Shown: positions 10,379 to 18,966, numbered from the stretch's first letter. The stretch is DNA of 64,000 nucleotides from Sphingomonas jaspsi DSM 18422 (GCF_000585415.1 NZ_KK073876.1:617810-681809), one strand, 5' to 3'. The notes: generated from the letters alone by a model not told the origin. Translations and numbers: made by a program.

Positions 10379-11056
10379 TCAATCGCGGTTGGGCGCCCCC
10401 ACCGGGAAGTAGGCGCGGAACGGTCTCGCATCCTCCACGCACCGCGAAACCGGCGGCAAGTCCAGCAATTCCGCCCGCAATGCGGATAGTCGCGGACGCG
10501 CCGGCCCGATCGGTTCGATCCAGTCCGCATAGAAGAGCGACGGCGCGGCCGCACAGGTGACCAAGGACACATGCGGTGGAAGTTCGTTCTGACCCAGCCA
10601 GCCCTCGATCCAGTCGTAGGCCTGTCGCAGCCGCGCCTTTCCACCGGCAACCTCCGCTTCGACCGGCTGCTCGCGAAGCCCGAGTTCGGGGTGGTCGCGA
10701 TCTATGAAATATGCCGACACCACGCGCTGCATATTGCCCATCACATAATGGTCGAACACGCGGTCCATCATGCGGGCGACGACGGCGGCTGCCGGGTCTT
10801 CCGGGATCAGCGGGGCGGGGCCGGGGTGGTGTACGGCCAGATGCTCGACGATGCTTGTCGCCTCGACCACGACCGTGTCACCGTCGACCAGCACGGGAAT
10901 GTGGCCGCCGGGATGCGTCTTTCCGGGGAATTGTTCGCACAGCGGCCGGTCACTGGCCATCGGCGCGAAGGTGAAGGGCGTGTTGTTTGCGTAGAGCGGG
11001 ATCAGCGCCTTCCACGTGTAAGACGAAAAGAGATGGCCGTGCAGCGTGAGCGTCAC
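10379..11056 (-). CDS. Glutathione S-transferase family protein
   Basis: About 225 residues. N-terminal thioredoxin-like half with the glutathione-binding GHIPVLVDGDTVVVEATSIVEHL (cis-Pro and the E-A/S-T motif), then an all-helical C-terminal half. The start is a GTG. Two adjacent GTG codons exist; the one at 11056 lies seven bases after a GGAGG and overlaps the previous stop as GTGA, so I chose it. It is the last gene of the leftward VOC/DUF1428 operon and presumably detoxifies electrophiles. Substrate unknown. Confidence 0.9.
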   Translation of the reverse strand: MTLTLHGHLFSSYTWKALIPLYANNTPFTFAPMASDRPLCEQFPGKTHPGGHIPVLVDGDTVVVEATSIVEHLAVHHPGPAPLIPEDPAAAVVARMMDRVFDHYVMGNMQRVVSAYFIDRDHPELGLREQPVEAEVAGGKARLRQAYDWIEGWLGQNELPPHVSLVTCAAAPSLFYADWIEPIGPARPRLSALRAELLDLPPVSRCVEDARPFRAYFPVGAPNRD

Positions 11057-11718
11057 CACTTGCCCTCCGCAATCGCCTGCTGGCGCTTGGCTTCGTGCGC
11101 GTTTGCCTTTGCCGCAGGAGACTCGCCGGTCGCCACGCAGAGTTCAGGGACGAAGACGGCAACTGCCGTACCCCTGGAGGTGGTCTTGCCGCTTTCGAAC
11201 CGGAGCGTTGTTGGCGGAGAGCCGGGGGCAAAGGTGCGTTTCCCGCTGCCGAGGACGACCGGGTAGGTGAGGATCGTCAACCGGTCCAGCATGCCGCGCT
11301 CGATCAGGCCCGGATAAAGCGTGCTGCTGCCCCAGATCTGCAGGTCGGGGCCGTCGCCTTGCTTGATCTCGGCGAGCGCGTCGAACCCCGAAACGCGGCG
11401 GCTTCCCGCCCAGTCGAGCGGAGCGTCGTGACGCGTCATCACAAACTTCTCGGCGGCGTTGAAATCGTCTGCGATCTCCTTGTCTTGGCCGTCGTGATAA
11501 GGCCAGTAGGAGGCGAATATATCGTAGGTGCGGCGACCAAGCAGCAGCGAATAGGGCGGCATCAGGCTCGGGCCGATTGCTGCACCGGCCTCTTCGTCGG
11601 GAAAGCCGAACTGCCAGCCACCCAGCGCAAACCCGTCCGTCGGATCTTCACTTGGACCACCCGGCGCCTGCATTACGCCGTCGAGCGACTGAAATACGGT
11701 GCCGACAATCTTACGCAT
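11053..11718 (-). CDS. Dihydrofolate reductase family protein (RibD C-terminal-like reductase)
   Basis: 221 residues from ATG 11718: RKIVGTVFQSLDGVMQ start, LLLGRRTYDIFASYWP, and DLQIWGSSTLYPGLIERGMLDRLTI, the fold and NADPH-site pattern of the YyaP/YwjB and RibD-C reductases. It is not a housekeeping folA. The start overlaps the previous gene by 8 bases, and its end overlaps the GST start, so it is translated within the same operon. Physiological substrate unknown. Confidence 0.92.
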   Translation of the reverse strand: MRKIVGTVFQSLDGVMQAPGGPSEDPTDGFALGGWQFGFPDEEAGAAIGPSLMPPYSLLLGRRTYDIFASYWPYHDGQDKEIADDFNAAEKFVMTRHDAPLDWAGSRRVSGFDALAEIKQGDGPDLQIWGSSTLYPGLIERGMLDRLTILTYPVVLGSGKRTFAPGSPPTTLRFESGKTTSRGTAVAVFVPELCVATGESPAAKANAHEAKRQQAIAEGKW

Positions 11719-12205
11719 CCGCGGGCTCTCCCGCGATGGCCGCCTCGATCGTGGCATGATCGATCTTCTGCATGGTTATCATGGCGTCGAACACGCGCTT
11801 GGCGACGACGGGGTCGGGGTTCGTGTTGCCTTCCAGCAGGATCTTCGGGGTGATCTGCCAGGCAAAGCCCCAGCGATCGGTGCACCAGCCGCAATCCATC
11901 GCCTGCCCGCCGTTTCCGGTGATTGCGTTCCAATAGCGGTCGGTTTCCTCCTGGCTTTCGGTGATGACCATGAAACTCACTGCCATATTGGGCTTGAACG
12001 CCGGGCCGCCGTTGAGGCCGATGAAGTCGCGGCCTAGCACCGTGAATTCGACGGTCAGTTCGTCGCCTTCATGGCCGTCCGGATAGTCACCGGGCGCGCG
12101 CATCGCGCTGCCGACACGGCTGTCGGGGAAAGTGGCGGAGTAGAATTCGGCCGCCCGTCTCGCTTGGCCCTTGTCGAACCATAGGCAATTGGAAAGCGTT
12201 CCCAT
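11711..12205 (-). CDS. VOC family protein, PhnB-like
   Basis: 164 residues. Matches the PhnB / 3-demethylubiquinone-methyltransferase-like VOC group: CLWFDKGQARRAAEFYSATFPDS, TVEFTVLGRDFIGLNGGP and SWGFAWQITPKIL-like end (DRWGFAWQITPKILLEG). Such proteins form domain-swapped beta-alpha-beta-beta-beta modules; most have no known substrate. A strong AGGAGGT six bases before ATG 12205 fixes the start, ten residues shorter than the open frame. Confidence 0.92.
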   Translation of the reverse strand: MGTLSNCLWFDKGQARRAAEFYSATFPDSRVGSAMRAPGDYPDGHEGDELTVEFTVLGRDFIGLNGGPAFKPNMAVSFMVITESQEETDRYWNAITGNGGQAMDCGWCTDRWGFAWQITPKILLEGNTNPDPVVAKRVFDAMITMQKIDHATIEAAIAGEPADA

Positions 12206-12215
12206 TCTGACCTCC

Positions 12216-13001
12216 TCAGCTTTTGCGCGGGCCAACCACGCCGAATAGCGCGCCCTGCGGGTCGATCCCGATCATCGCGAACTCGCCGCCGGGGATCGGC
12301 ATCGGCGCAGCGATCTTCTGCCCCCCGCCGTCGGCGACGGCCTGCTCCGCCCGGTCGATGTCGTCGACGCCGATGTAGTGGACCCATGCGCTCATCGGGC
12401 TTTCCGGCACTTTGCGCATGATGCCGCCGATGCCGACGCCGTCGGCCTGGACGAATTTATAGTCGCCCATCTCGCCCATGGGCATGCCGCCTTCCTGGGT
12501 CCAGCCGAAATGCTTGGCAAAGAAGGCGATCGCGCCGTCCTGGTCGGTGGTCGACAGTTCATTCCAGCGGAAATGCTGGGCCTCATGCGGATCGAACACG
12601 TCGCTCTTGGCGTCTGGCTGGTCCGCGGGCGGGGTCGGCTTCATGATGTAGAAGGGGACGCCGACCGGGTCGGTGACCATCGCCACCCGCCCCACATTGG
12701 GAATGTCGAACGGCTCCATATGGACCTTGCCGCCATCGGCCTTGATCGCCTCGGCACGGGCATCGACGTCGTCGTCGTGAATGTAACCGAGCCAGATCGG
12801 CCGTGCGCCATGCTCGCGCATTTCTTCGGTCAGTGGCAGCACCCCTCCGGCGAACTTGCCGTCGTAGCGGCCGATCATCCGATAGCCGTTGGGGAAATCC
12901 GACTGCGGCGAAATCGACCAGCCGATGACGCTGTCGTAGAAATTCTTGGCCGCGTCGGCGTCCGGCGTCACCAGTTCGTACCAGATGTAGCTTCCGGCCA
13001 T
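12216..13001 (-). CDS. Two-domain VOC family protein (glyoxalase/bleomycin-resistance fold)
   Basis: 261 residues with two tandem VOC modules: one starting IWYELVTPDADAAKNFYD, the second HFRWNELSTTDQDGAIAFFA. Both carry GGV/GGM loops and end in D-P-x-G/Q-A-x-F motifs. An upstream TTG at 13007 is only two bases from the GAGGAG site, whereas ATG 13001 lies eight bases away, so 13001 is the start. That ribosome binding site is inside the end of the DUF1428 gene, suggesting coupling. Confidence 0.93.
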   Translation of the reverse strand: MAGSYIWYELVTPDADAAKNFYDSVIGWSISPQSDFPNGYRMIGRYDGKFAGGVLPLTEEMREHGARPIWLGYIHDDDVDARAEAIKADGGKVHMEPFDIPNVGRVAMVTDPVGVPFYIMKPTPPADQPDAKSDVFDPHEAQHFRWNELSTTDQDGAIAFFAKHFGWTQEGGMPMGEMGDYKFVQADGVGIGGIMRKVPESPMSAWVHYIGVDDIDRAEQAVADGGGQKIAAPMPIPGGEFAMIGIDPQGALFGVVGPRKS

Positions 13002-13003
13002 GA

Positions 13004-13363
13004 TCAAATCTCCTCGTAGTCGACCTCGGGCGTAAAGCCGCCCCAGAACATGCGCTTCATATCGAACGGCATAGGGGCGCCGGGTTGCATGTCCGGGTCC
13101 GCCATCAGCGCTTCCCAGCCCTTGTCGCGCGTTTTCTTATCGGGCCACAGGATGTAGGCGAACACGACGTTCTCGTCGGCCGTCGCCTTGACCGAACGGG
13201 GGAAGCTGGTTTCCTTGCCTTCTTCCAGCCCGTCGCCCCACGCCTCATGCCCGCCGATCGCACCGAGCGACCGGCACTTGGTTGCCATCTTGCGGGCGAG
13301 ATCGAAATATTCGTCCTTCTTGTCCTTCGGTACCGGGACAACGAAACCGTCGAGATATGCCAT
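13004..13363 (-). CDS. DUF1428 family protein
   Basis: 119 residues matching DUF1428 (a ferredoxin-like alpha/beta barrel dimer family): AYLDGFVVPVPKDKKDEYF at the start, HEAWGDGL, VVFAYILWPDKKTRDKGW in the middle, and PFDMKRMFWGGF near the end. Function is not established. GAGGAGG seven bases upstream of ATG 13363 is an excellent ribosome binding site. It is the second gene of the operon led by the VOC gene at 13813. Confidence 0.95.
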   Translation of the reverse strand: MAYLDGFVVPVPKDKKDEYFDLARKMATKCRSLGAIGGHEAWGDGLEEGKETSFPRSVKATADENVVFAYILWPDKKTRDKGWEALMADPDMQPGAPMPFDMKRMFWGGFTPEVDYEEI

Positions 13364-13375
13364 GACGACGCCTCC

Positions 13376-13813
13376 TCAAGCCTGCTCGAACGACGCCGCA
13401 CCCTGTTCCGCGGCCGCGGCGTCCATCCACATGAACTCGAAGTGATTGCCGTCCGGATCGAGGACGCTTCGGCCGTACATGAAGCCATAGTCCTGCACCG
13501 GACCCGGGTCGGCCGTTCCGCCTGCCGCTACACCGGCTTCGATGGTCGCATCGACGGCTTCGCGGCTGTCGCGCGACAGGCAGAACAGGCCGGCGCTGTT
13601 CTTGCGGACATCAGCGATCGGAAGGCTGGTGAACTGGCGATATTTGTCGTGGGTCAGCAGCATGAAGAAGATGCTGTCGGAAATGACCATGCAGGCCGCT
13701 GTCTCGTCGGTGAACTTGGGCTCGTTGTGCGCACCAACGGCTTCCAAGAAACGTCGAGATGCGGCGAGGTCGCTGACCGGAAGGTTCACGAAAATCATCT
13801 GCGGAGTGGTCAT
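13376..13813 (-). CDS. VOC family protein, first gene of a detoxification-type operon
   Basis: 145 residues: QMIFVNLPVSDLAASRRFLEA, IFFMLLTHDKYRQF and DPDGNHFEFMWMD, a lactoylglutathione-lyase-like fold close to the YcgJ/PhnB group. The start at 13813 has GGGAG six bases upstream. It is divergent from hxlR with a 63-base gap holding the shared regulatory region, so this gene and the five after it are the probable targets of that regulator. Confidence 0.93.
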   Translation of the reverse strand: MTTPQMIFVNLPVSDLAASRRFLEAVGAHNEPKFTDETAACMVISDSIFFMLLTHDKYRQFTSLPIADVRKNSAGLFCLSRDSREAVDATIEAGVAAGGTADPGPVQDYGFMYGRSVLDPDGNHFEFMWMDAAAAEQGAASFEQA

Positions 13814-13841
13814 TTTTCTCTCCCGAATCGTCTGATTCGTC

Positions 13842-13870
13842 TTGTCTTGTGACCCTCTAAGTCATAAATA
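13842..13870 (+). promoter_or_regulatory. Candidate sigma-70-type promoter for a leaderless hxlR message
   Basis: TTGTCT (13842-13847) and TAAATA (13865-13870) are separated by exactly 17 bases. The hxlR ATG begins seven bases after the -10 hexamer, where transcription itself should start. There is no Shine-Dalgarno ahead of the ATG, so a leaderless mRNA fits. Confidence 0.5.
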
Positions 13871-13872
13871 GC

Positions 13873-13901
13873 AACTATGGAGTTAGAAAATATAACTAGT
13901 T
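13873..13901. promoter_or_regulatory. Overlapping palindromes at the hxlR start (candidate HxlR operator)
   Basis: Three nested dyads made of AACT/AGTT half sites: AACT-ATGG-AGTT (13873-13884), AGTTA-N7-TAACT (13881-13897) and perfect AACTAGTT (13894-13901). They cover the hxlR start codon and lie upstream of the leftward VOC operon. HxlR proteins bind dyads as dimers and are often autoregulated. Confidence 0.5.
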
Positions 13902-14563
13902 CGGGACGATCCGTGTCAAAGCGCCGGTATGATGATGCCTGCGGCACGGCGCACGGGCTTGAGTTGATCGGTGAACGCTGGGCGTTGCTGGTACTTCGCG
14001 AACTGATGCTGGGACCGCGCCGCTTTTCGCAGCTGAAGGAAGATCTGCCGGGCATCAGCGCCAACGTGCTGACCCAGCGGCTCGCCGAACTGGAGGAGCG
14101 AGGACTCGTTGTGAAGAAACGCCTGCCCGCCCCGGCCAGCGTCCAGGTCTATGAAGCGACCGAATGGGGACTGGAAGCCGAGCCGATCGTGCAGGTGCTG
14201 GGTCGCTGGGCCGCCCGCTCGCCGCATCACGATCCGACGCTTCCGATCAGCGGCGTATCGATCCTGTTGTCGTTCCGCACCATGATCAACGAGAAACGGG
14301 CCAAGGGCATCGACGCGCGCATCGGCTTCGTCTTTGGCGAGGATCGTTATGTTGCCCGGCTGAAGAAGGGCCGGATCAAGGTCGCGAAGGGCGAAACCGC
14401 AGGCGTGGACCTTTTGTTCGACGGGAATCCGTCCGCCTTGGCTGCCATCGTCTATGGTGGCGCGCCGCTGGAAATCATGACGGTGACGGGCGACCTGGCG
14501 CTGGCGGCAAAGTTCCGGACACTGTTCCCGTTGCCCCCGAAAGTTGGCGAGACGCGTTCTTGA
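13877..14563 (+). CDS. HxlR-family transcriptional regulator with C-terminal SCP2-like domain
   Basis: 228 residues. The winged-helix HxlR domain spans about residues 15-105 (DDACGTAHGLELIGERWALLV; LREL-LGPRRFSQL; GISANVLTQRLAELEERGLV). The remainder resembles an SCP2 sterol-carrier domain (VDLLFDGNPSALAAIVYGG), a fusion known in alphaproteobacterial HxlR proteins that might sense a lipid or hydrophobic ligand. The MELEN start fits relatives that begin M-x-L-E; a GTG at 13913 with weak GGGA is an alternative that would remove 12 residues. It is divergent from the VOC operon it probably represses. Confidence 0.93.
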   Translation: MELENITSSGRSVSKRRYDDACGTAHGLELIGERWALLVLRELMLGPRRFSQLKEDLPGISANVLTQRLAELEERGLVVKKRLPAPASVQVYEATEWGLEAEPIVQVLGRWAARSPHHDPTLPISGVSILLSFRTMINEKRAKGIDARIGFVFGEDRYVARLKKGRIKVAKGETAGVDLLFDGNPSALAAIVYGGAPLEIMTVTGDLALAAKFRTLFPLPPKVGETRS

Positions 14564-14595
14564 GGCGAATCCCCTAAACGCCTAAGGCGAGTCTC

Positions 14596-15600
14596 ATGAC
14601 CGACATCCCCAACGTCACGCTCGACAGCCGCGCCGATACGATCCTTTCCGCGCCGGACAAGATGGTGAAGGCGCGCGACGCCTTCGGCATCGATACCGAT
14701 CTGGAAATCCCGGCATTCAGCGAGGCGGACGAGCGGGTGCCCGACCTCGACCCGGCCTATGTGTTCGACCCGGATACGACGATGGCGATTTTGGCCGGCT
14801 TCGCGCGCAACCGCCGCGTCATGGTCCAGGGTTACCACGGCACGGGCAAGTCGACCCACATCGAACAGGTCGCGGCGCGCCTCAACTGGCCGTGCATCCG
14901 CATCAACCTCGACGCGCACATCAGCCGTATCGACCTCATCGGCCGCGACGCGATCGTCCTGCAGGACGGCCAGCAGGTCACAGAATTCCGCGAAGGCCTG
15001 CTGCCCTGGGCGCTGCAGCACCCGGTCGCACTGGTGTTCGACGAATATGATGCGGGCCGCCCGGACGTGATGTTCGTGATCCAGCGCGTGCTGGAAACCG
15101 ACGGCAAGTTGACGCTGCTCGACCAGAACCGGGTGATCCGCCCGAACCCCTGGTTCCGCCTGTTCGCGACGACCAACACCATCGGCCTCGGCGACACCAG
15201 CGGCCTTTATCATGGCACGCAGGCGCTCAACCAGGGGCAGATGGATCGCTGGAACATCGTCACCACGCTCAACTATCTTCCGGCAGCGACCGAGGCGCAG
15301 ATCGTCCTCGCCAAGTCGGGCGAATATGACCAGCCCGACGGCAAGGCGACGGTCGACAAGATGATCAAGGTCGCCGACCTGTCGCGGCAGGGTTTCATCA
15401 ACGGCGACATTTCGACCGTCATGAGCCCGCGCACGGTCATCAGCTGGGCGCAGAATGCGCTGATCTTCGGCGACGTCGGCTTTGCCTTCCGCGTCTCGTT
15501 CCTCAACAAGTGCGACGAGAGCGAGCGGCCGCTGATCGCCGAATATTACCAGCGCGTATTCGGTACCGACCTGCCCGAGAGCATCGCCCACCGGGCCTGA
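14596..15600 (+). CDS. cobS: Cobaltochelatase AAA+ subunit CobS
   Basis: 334 residues. A MoxR-type AAA+ ATPase with Walker [10 protein letters not shown] (79-87), Walker [15 protein letters not shown] and downstream sensor [20 protein letters not shown]. Together with CobT it forms the chaperone-like ring that drives CobN to insert cobalt into hydrogenobyrinic acid a,c-diamide (aerobic B12 pathway). cobT follows with a 3-base gap. No other cobalamin genes and no cobalamin riboswitch are in the window. Confidence 0.96.
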   Translation: MTDIPNVTLDSRADTILSAPDKMVKARDAFGIDTDLEIPAFSEADERVPDLDPAYVFDPDTTMAILAGFARNRRVMVQGYHGTGKSTHIEQVAARLNWPCIRINLDAHISRIDLIGRDAIVLQDGQQVTEFREGLLPWALQHPVALVFDEYDAGRPDVMFVIQRVLETDGKLTLLDQNRVIRPNPWFRLFATTNTIGLGDTSGLYHGTQALNQGQMDRWNIVTTLNYLPAATEAQIVLAKSGEYDQPDGKATVDKMIKVADLSRQGFINGDISTVMSPRTVISWAQNALIFGDVGFAFRVSFLNKCDESERPLIAEYYQRVFGTDLPESIAHRA

Positions 15601-15603
15601 CGC

Positions 15604-17430
15604 ATGGCCCAGCCGACCAACCTCGAAAAATTCCGAACCGTCCTAGCCGGGGCGACCCGTGCGATCGCGCGCGACGCGGAGGCCGAGGTCATGTTCACAT
15701 CTGAAGGGAGTGGCGCCGCCGGAAAGGTTGCGCGTGTCGCCTCGCCCGGCATGGGCATGGACCCACGTCTGGTCGCCGAAGCGCGTGGGGCCGCGGATTC
15801 GCTGGCGCTGAAGCTTCGTCATCATGATCCAAGATTGCACGCCAGCCGCGCGCCGTTGGCGGATAATGAAGCCCGGGCGGTATTCGAAGCGCTGGAAATG
15901 ACCCGGGTCGAAGCGCTCGGATCGCGGACCATGGCGGGGGTGCGCGAGAACCTCGACCGGCTGGTCGAGGCGCGAGTCCGCACCGACGCCATCACCCGTG
16001 CCCGAACGATCGAGGAAGTCCCACTGGCCACCGCCGTAGCGCTGCTGGCGCGCGAGCGGCTGACGGGCGAAGCGCCGCCCGAGGCTGCGGCGCCGGGTCT
16101 CGGCCTGATCCGGCCGTGGATCGAGGATAAGGCGGGTGCGGAGCTCGACGCGCTGGCGCTGTCGATCGACGACCAGGCCGCTTTCGCTACCCTATCGCGC
16201 CGACTGCTCGAGGATCTTGAGCTCGCCGATCCCGAATCGGATGCGGAGCAGGAGCCTGAAGAGGGCGGCGACGAGGACCAGGGCGAAGACGAGGGCCCCG
16301 ACGAGCAGGACGACGCCGAGACCGACGGCGGCGCGCAGGGCGGCGAGATGGAGATGCGTTCGGAAGAAAGCGAGCGAGACGACGGCGAGGAGGAACAGGC
16401 CGACAGCGAAGCCGAGATGGAGGAAGGCGACGCCACCAGCGCCGATGATGGTGGCGAACAGGCGCGCGCCAACCCCTCGCGCCGCAACTGGCCCGACGAG
16501 CCCGCGACCGATTACAAGCCCTTCACCACCAAGTTCGACGAAATCGTCACCGCCGCCGAGCTCTGTGACGAGGAAGAGCTGCTACGCCTGCGCGCCTATC
16601 TCGACCAGCAGATGGCCAGCCTCGGCGGCGTCGTCACGCGCCTTGCTAACCGGCTGCAGCGGCGACTGATGGCGCAGCAGGCGCGCAGTTGGGACTTCGA
16701 CCAGGAAGAAGGCCTCCTCGACGCCGCCCGGCTGGCGCGCGTGGTCGTCTCGCCGGGCCATTCGCTCAGCTACAAGGTCGAGCGCGAGACCGAGTTCAAG
16801 GACACCGTCGTCGGGCTGCTGATCGACAATTCAGGCTCGATGCGCGGACGACCTATCTCCATCGCCGCGACCTGCGCGGATATCCTGACCCGGACGCTGG
16901 AGCGCTGCGGGGTCGCCACCGAAATCCTCGGGTTCACGACGCGCGGATGGAAGGGCGGGCAGAGCCGCGAGGCGTGGCTCGGCGAAGGACGTCCGCCGCA
17001 TCCTGGTCGCCTCAACGACCTCCGCCATATCATCTACAAGCGCGCGGATGAGCCCTATCGCCACGCGCGAAAGAGCCTCGGCCTGATGATGCGCGAGGGG
17101 CTGCTGAAGGAAAATATCGACGGTGAAGCGCTGCTATGGGCGCACAACCGGCTGATCGCGCGTCCTGAGGAGCGAAGAATCCTGCTGGTCATTAGCGACG
17201 GGGCGCCGGTCGACGATTCAACCGCGTCGGCCAATGGCGGGACCTATCTGGAAAAGCATCTTCGTCAGGTCATCGGCTGGATCGAATCGCGCTCCAGCGT
17301 CGAATTGTCTGCGATCGGAATCGGACACGATGTGACGCGATACTATTCGCGCGCGGTGACGATCATGGACGCCGAACAGTTGGGCGGCGCGCTGATCGAG
17401 CAGCTCGCAGGCCTATTTGACCAGAAATGA
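15604..17430 (+). CDS. cobT: Cobaltochelatase subunit CobT
   Basis: 608 residues, the usual CobT size. An N-terminal helical region, then a long, very acidic low-complexity linker (about residues 205-290, rich in Glu/Asp/Gly/Gln), then a C-terminal von Willebrand A domain with the MIDAS motif DNSGSMRG (Asp408, Ser410, Ser412) and the late [11 protein letters not shown]. The MIDAS binds Mg and contacts the CobN subunit. Immediately downstream of cobS; a strong hairpin follows the stop. Confidence 0.97.
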   Translation: MAQPTNLEKFRTVLAGATRAIARDAEAEVMFTSEGSGAAGKVARVASPGMGMDPRLVAEARGAADSLALKLRHHDPRLHASRAPLADNEARAVFEALEMTRVEALGSRTMAGVRENLDRLVEARVRTDAITRARTIEEVPLATAVALLARERLTGEAPPEAAAPGLGLIRPWIEDKAGAELDALALSIDDQAAFATLSRRLLEDLELADPESDAEQEPEEGGDEDQGEDEGPDEQDDAETDGGAQGGEMEMRSEESERDDGEEEQADSEAEMEEGDATSADDGGEQARANPSRRNWPDEPATDYKPFTTKFDEIVTAAELCDEEELLRLRAYLDQQMASLGGVVTRLANRLQRRLMAQQARSWDFDQEEGLLDAARLARVVVSPGHSLSYKVERETEFKDTVVGLLIDNSGSMRGRPISIAATCADILTRTLERCGVATEILGFTTRGWKGGQSREAWLGEGRPPHPGRLNDLRHIIYKRADEPYRHARKSLGLMMREGLLKENIDGEALLWAHNRLIARPEERRILLVISDGAPVDDSTASANGGTYLEKHLRQVIGWIESRSSVELSAIGIGHDVTRYYSRAVTIMDAEQLGGALIEQLAGLFDQK

Positions 17431-17449
17431 GAGAGTTCGTCGGGCGGAT

Positions 17450-17478
17450 GGGCCCGGAGTGATACGCACTCCGGGCCC
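17450..17478 (+). terminator. Perfect 12-bp hairpin after cobT
   Basis: GGGCCCGGAGTG (17450-17461) pairs perfectly with CACTCCGGGCCC (17467-17478) around a 5-base loop. There is no T-run after it, so termination would depend on the stem or on Rho, or it may act as an mRNA 3' end protector. It begins 20 bases after the cobT stop. Confidence 0.7.
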
Positions 17479-17611
17479 CCCTCTGTACGCAACAGGAGGG
17501 ATTCGGTCCGCCTCACGACGTGCTGACGAAGGGAAAAGGGGGAAACCTCCGTCCATGGATGCGCTTATGGCCGATTCGCAGTTGAACGAGGCTGAATAGG
17601 TCGTGCAGCGA

Positions 17612-18538
17612 ATGTTCATGAAATCACGCATTTTCAATGGCTTGTCTGTCGGCTTGGCGACATTGCTGGCATTTGGACGGATCCACGGCATGCCATCGAT
17701 CGCGCCGTTGCCCACAGCTGCTCGGCCCATTGTCGCGACCCCCGTCGAGGTCGGTGACCCGCCAAGTCCCTTCCGCCTCGCCGGGGCATGGAGTCTCGAA
17801 TCGCCCGACCGCCGCCTGCGCGGCATTTCCGGCCTCGCCATCGACGGCGAGGGGCTGCGCGCGATCAGCGATCTTGGCGCTGCCGTCCGGTTGGATGCCC
17901 CGAACGGAGCGGCGCAAGCGGCCGCATTCGCCGACCTTCGCGACGGGCCCGGCCGGTTCGGGTATAAAATCCACCGCGACGCTGAGGCAGTCACGACCGA
18001 CGGACAGGGCGGCTGGCTGGTGGCGTTCGAGCAGCGCCATTCGCTGTGGCGCTACGACCGCGATTTCGCGCACAGCTACCAGCTTGCCCCGATCGATCGT
18101 CCATGGGCGAACAATGGCGGCGCGGAAGCTATTCTCCGGCGCGACGGCCAAATCGTCGTGTTCTCGCAGGCAGGGGACGAGGTGTTGACGCTCTCGGGCG
18201 GACGCTGGATCGGCCGCCCGCTAGAGACCGGCGGGTGGGAAGTCGCCGACGCAGCGATGGCGCCGGACGGCGCGACCTGGCTTTTGCTGAGGCGATTCGG
18301 GATGCGCGGGTTTGAAAATGCCCTCGCCCCGCTGGCGGAGCGAAACGGCGCATTTGCAGTGGGCAGTGTGACGCCGGTGCCCAAGGGCTGGTCGGACAAT
18401 CTGGAGGGGTTGGCGATCGCGCAGCAATCCGACGGCCTGCGCTTCTGGCTGATCAGCGACGACGGCCACCGCATCTTCGCGCGCACGCTGCTGATCGCAC
18501 TCGACCTGCCGCTGACACAAGAAAACGCCCGGCTGTGA
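17612..18538 (+). CDS. Exported phytase-like / esterase-like beta-propeller protein
   Basis: About 308 residues. Matches the 'esterase-like activity of phytase' family (DUF4221/phytase-like): LRGISGLAIDGEGLRAISDLG, RDAEAVTTDGQGGWLVAFEQRHS and DNLEGLAIAQQSDGLRFWLISDD are the Asp/Glu-rich propeller blades. The N-terminus carries Lys/Arg then a hydrophobic stretch (LSVGLATLLAFG), a signal peptide or anchor. The start is uncertain among GTG 17603, ATG 17612 and ATG 17618; I chose 17612 by spacing from AATAGG. In related genomes it lies between cobT and rpmB, as here. Confidence 0.85.
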   Translation: MFMKSRIFNGLSVGLATLLAFGRIHGMPSIAPLPTAARPIVATPVEVGDPPSPFRLAGAWSLESPDRRLRGISGLAIDGEGLRAISDLGAAVRLDAPNGAAQAAAFADLRDGPGRFGYKIHRDAEAVTTDGQGGWLVAFEQRHSLWRYDRDFAHSYQLAPIDRPWANNGGAEAILRRDGQIVVFSQAGDEVLTLSGGRWIGRPLETGGWEVADAAMAPDGATWLLLRRFGMRGFENALAPLAERNGAFAVGSVTPVPKGWSDNLEGLAIAQQSDGLRFWLISDDGHRIFARTLLIALDLPLTQENARL

Positions 18539-18547
18539 GGCCGGGCG
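18526..18547 (-). terminator. Rho-independent terminator of rpmB, inside the opposing gene's 3' end
   Basis: CGCCCGGC (18526-18533) and GCCGGGCG (18540-18547) form an 8-bp stem with a 6-base loop that contains the stop codon of the plus-strand phytase-like gene. On the minus strand the stem is followed by TTTTCTTGTG, a proper U-tract, so it should end rpmB transcripts; on the plus strand it has no T-run. Confidence 0.7.
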
Positions 18548-18583
18548 CTGTCTGAAACTCACAAAACTTCAGGCTGCTCTCAT

Positions 18584-18602
18584 AACCGTCCCCCGGACGG
18601 TT
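18584..18602. other. Hairpin overlapping the rpmB stop codon
   Basis: AACCGTCC (18584-18591) pairs with GGACGGTT (18595-18602) around a 3-base loop and overlaps the rpmB stop. No T-run on either side. It may stabilise the rpmB mRNA 3' end. Confidence 0.45.
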
Positions 18603-18885
18603 ACTTCGCAGCCTTCTTGGCGAGTTCGCGCTTCAGCTTTGCCGCCTTCGGCGACAGCTTGTCTTCGCTCGTCTTCACGAGCCAGTTGTCGAGGCCGCCG
18701 ACATGCTCGACCGAACGCAGGCCGTGGGTCGACACGCGAAGCTTCACGCTCTTTTCAAGCGATTCGCTCATCAGCGTCACGTTCTGCAGGTTCGGCAGGA
18801 ACGTGCGCTTGGTCTTGTTGTTGGCGTGGGAAACGTTGTTACCCACCTGCCGGCCCTTGCCGGTCAGCTCGCAAACGCGCGACAT
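18601..18885 (-). CDS. rpmB: 50S ribosomal protein L28
   Basis: 94 residues. The signature start CELTGKG is followed by [17 protein letters not shown] and [15 protein letters not shown], as in alphaproteobacterial L28, which binds near the E site of the large subunit. The C-terminus is Lys-rich. It is a single-gene unit with its own candidate promoter (18938-18966) and terminator (18526-18547). Confidence 0.98.
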   Translation of the reverse strand: MSRVCELTGKGRQVGNNVSHANNKTKRTFLPNLQNVTLMSESLEKSVKLRVSTHGLRSVEHVGGLDNWLVKTSEDKLSPKAAKLKRELAKKAAK

Positions 18886-18937
18886 CGGTCACATCCTAAT
18901 CTGAAGGTTGGACGCCGAAGCGCCCGGAAAGCGCCGC

Positions 18938-18966
18938 CCGATACCGTCACAGGACCAATACGTCAA
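18938..18966 (-). promoter_or_regulatory. Candidate sigma-70 promoter of rpmB
   Basis: On the minus strand TTGACG (from 18966) is followed after 17 bases by TATCGG (to 18938), about 50 bases upstream of the L28 ATG. The -35 is near consensus; the -10 is weaker, as is common in alphaproteobacteria. Confidence 0.45.

Noticed and set aside
14564-14595. Cobalamin riboswitch before cobS, or TPP riboswitch near thiL
   Set aside because: The gaps are too short and lack the conserved riboswitch core sequences.
17555-17599. 14-residue frame upstream of the phytase-like gene as a leader peptide
   Set aside because: No good ribosome binding site, no attenuator structure after it, and no codon enrichment suggesting a regulatory role.
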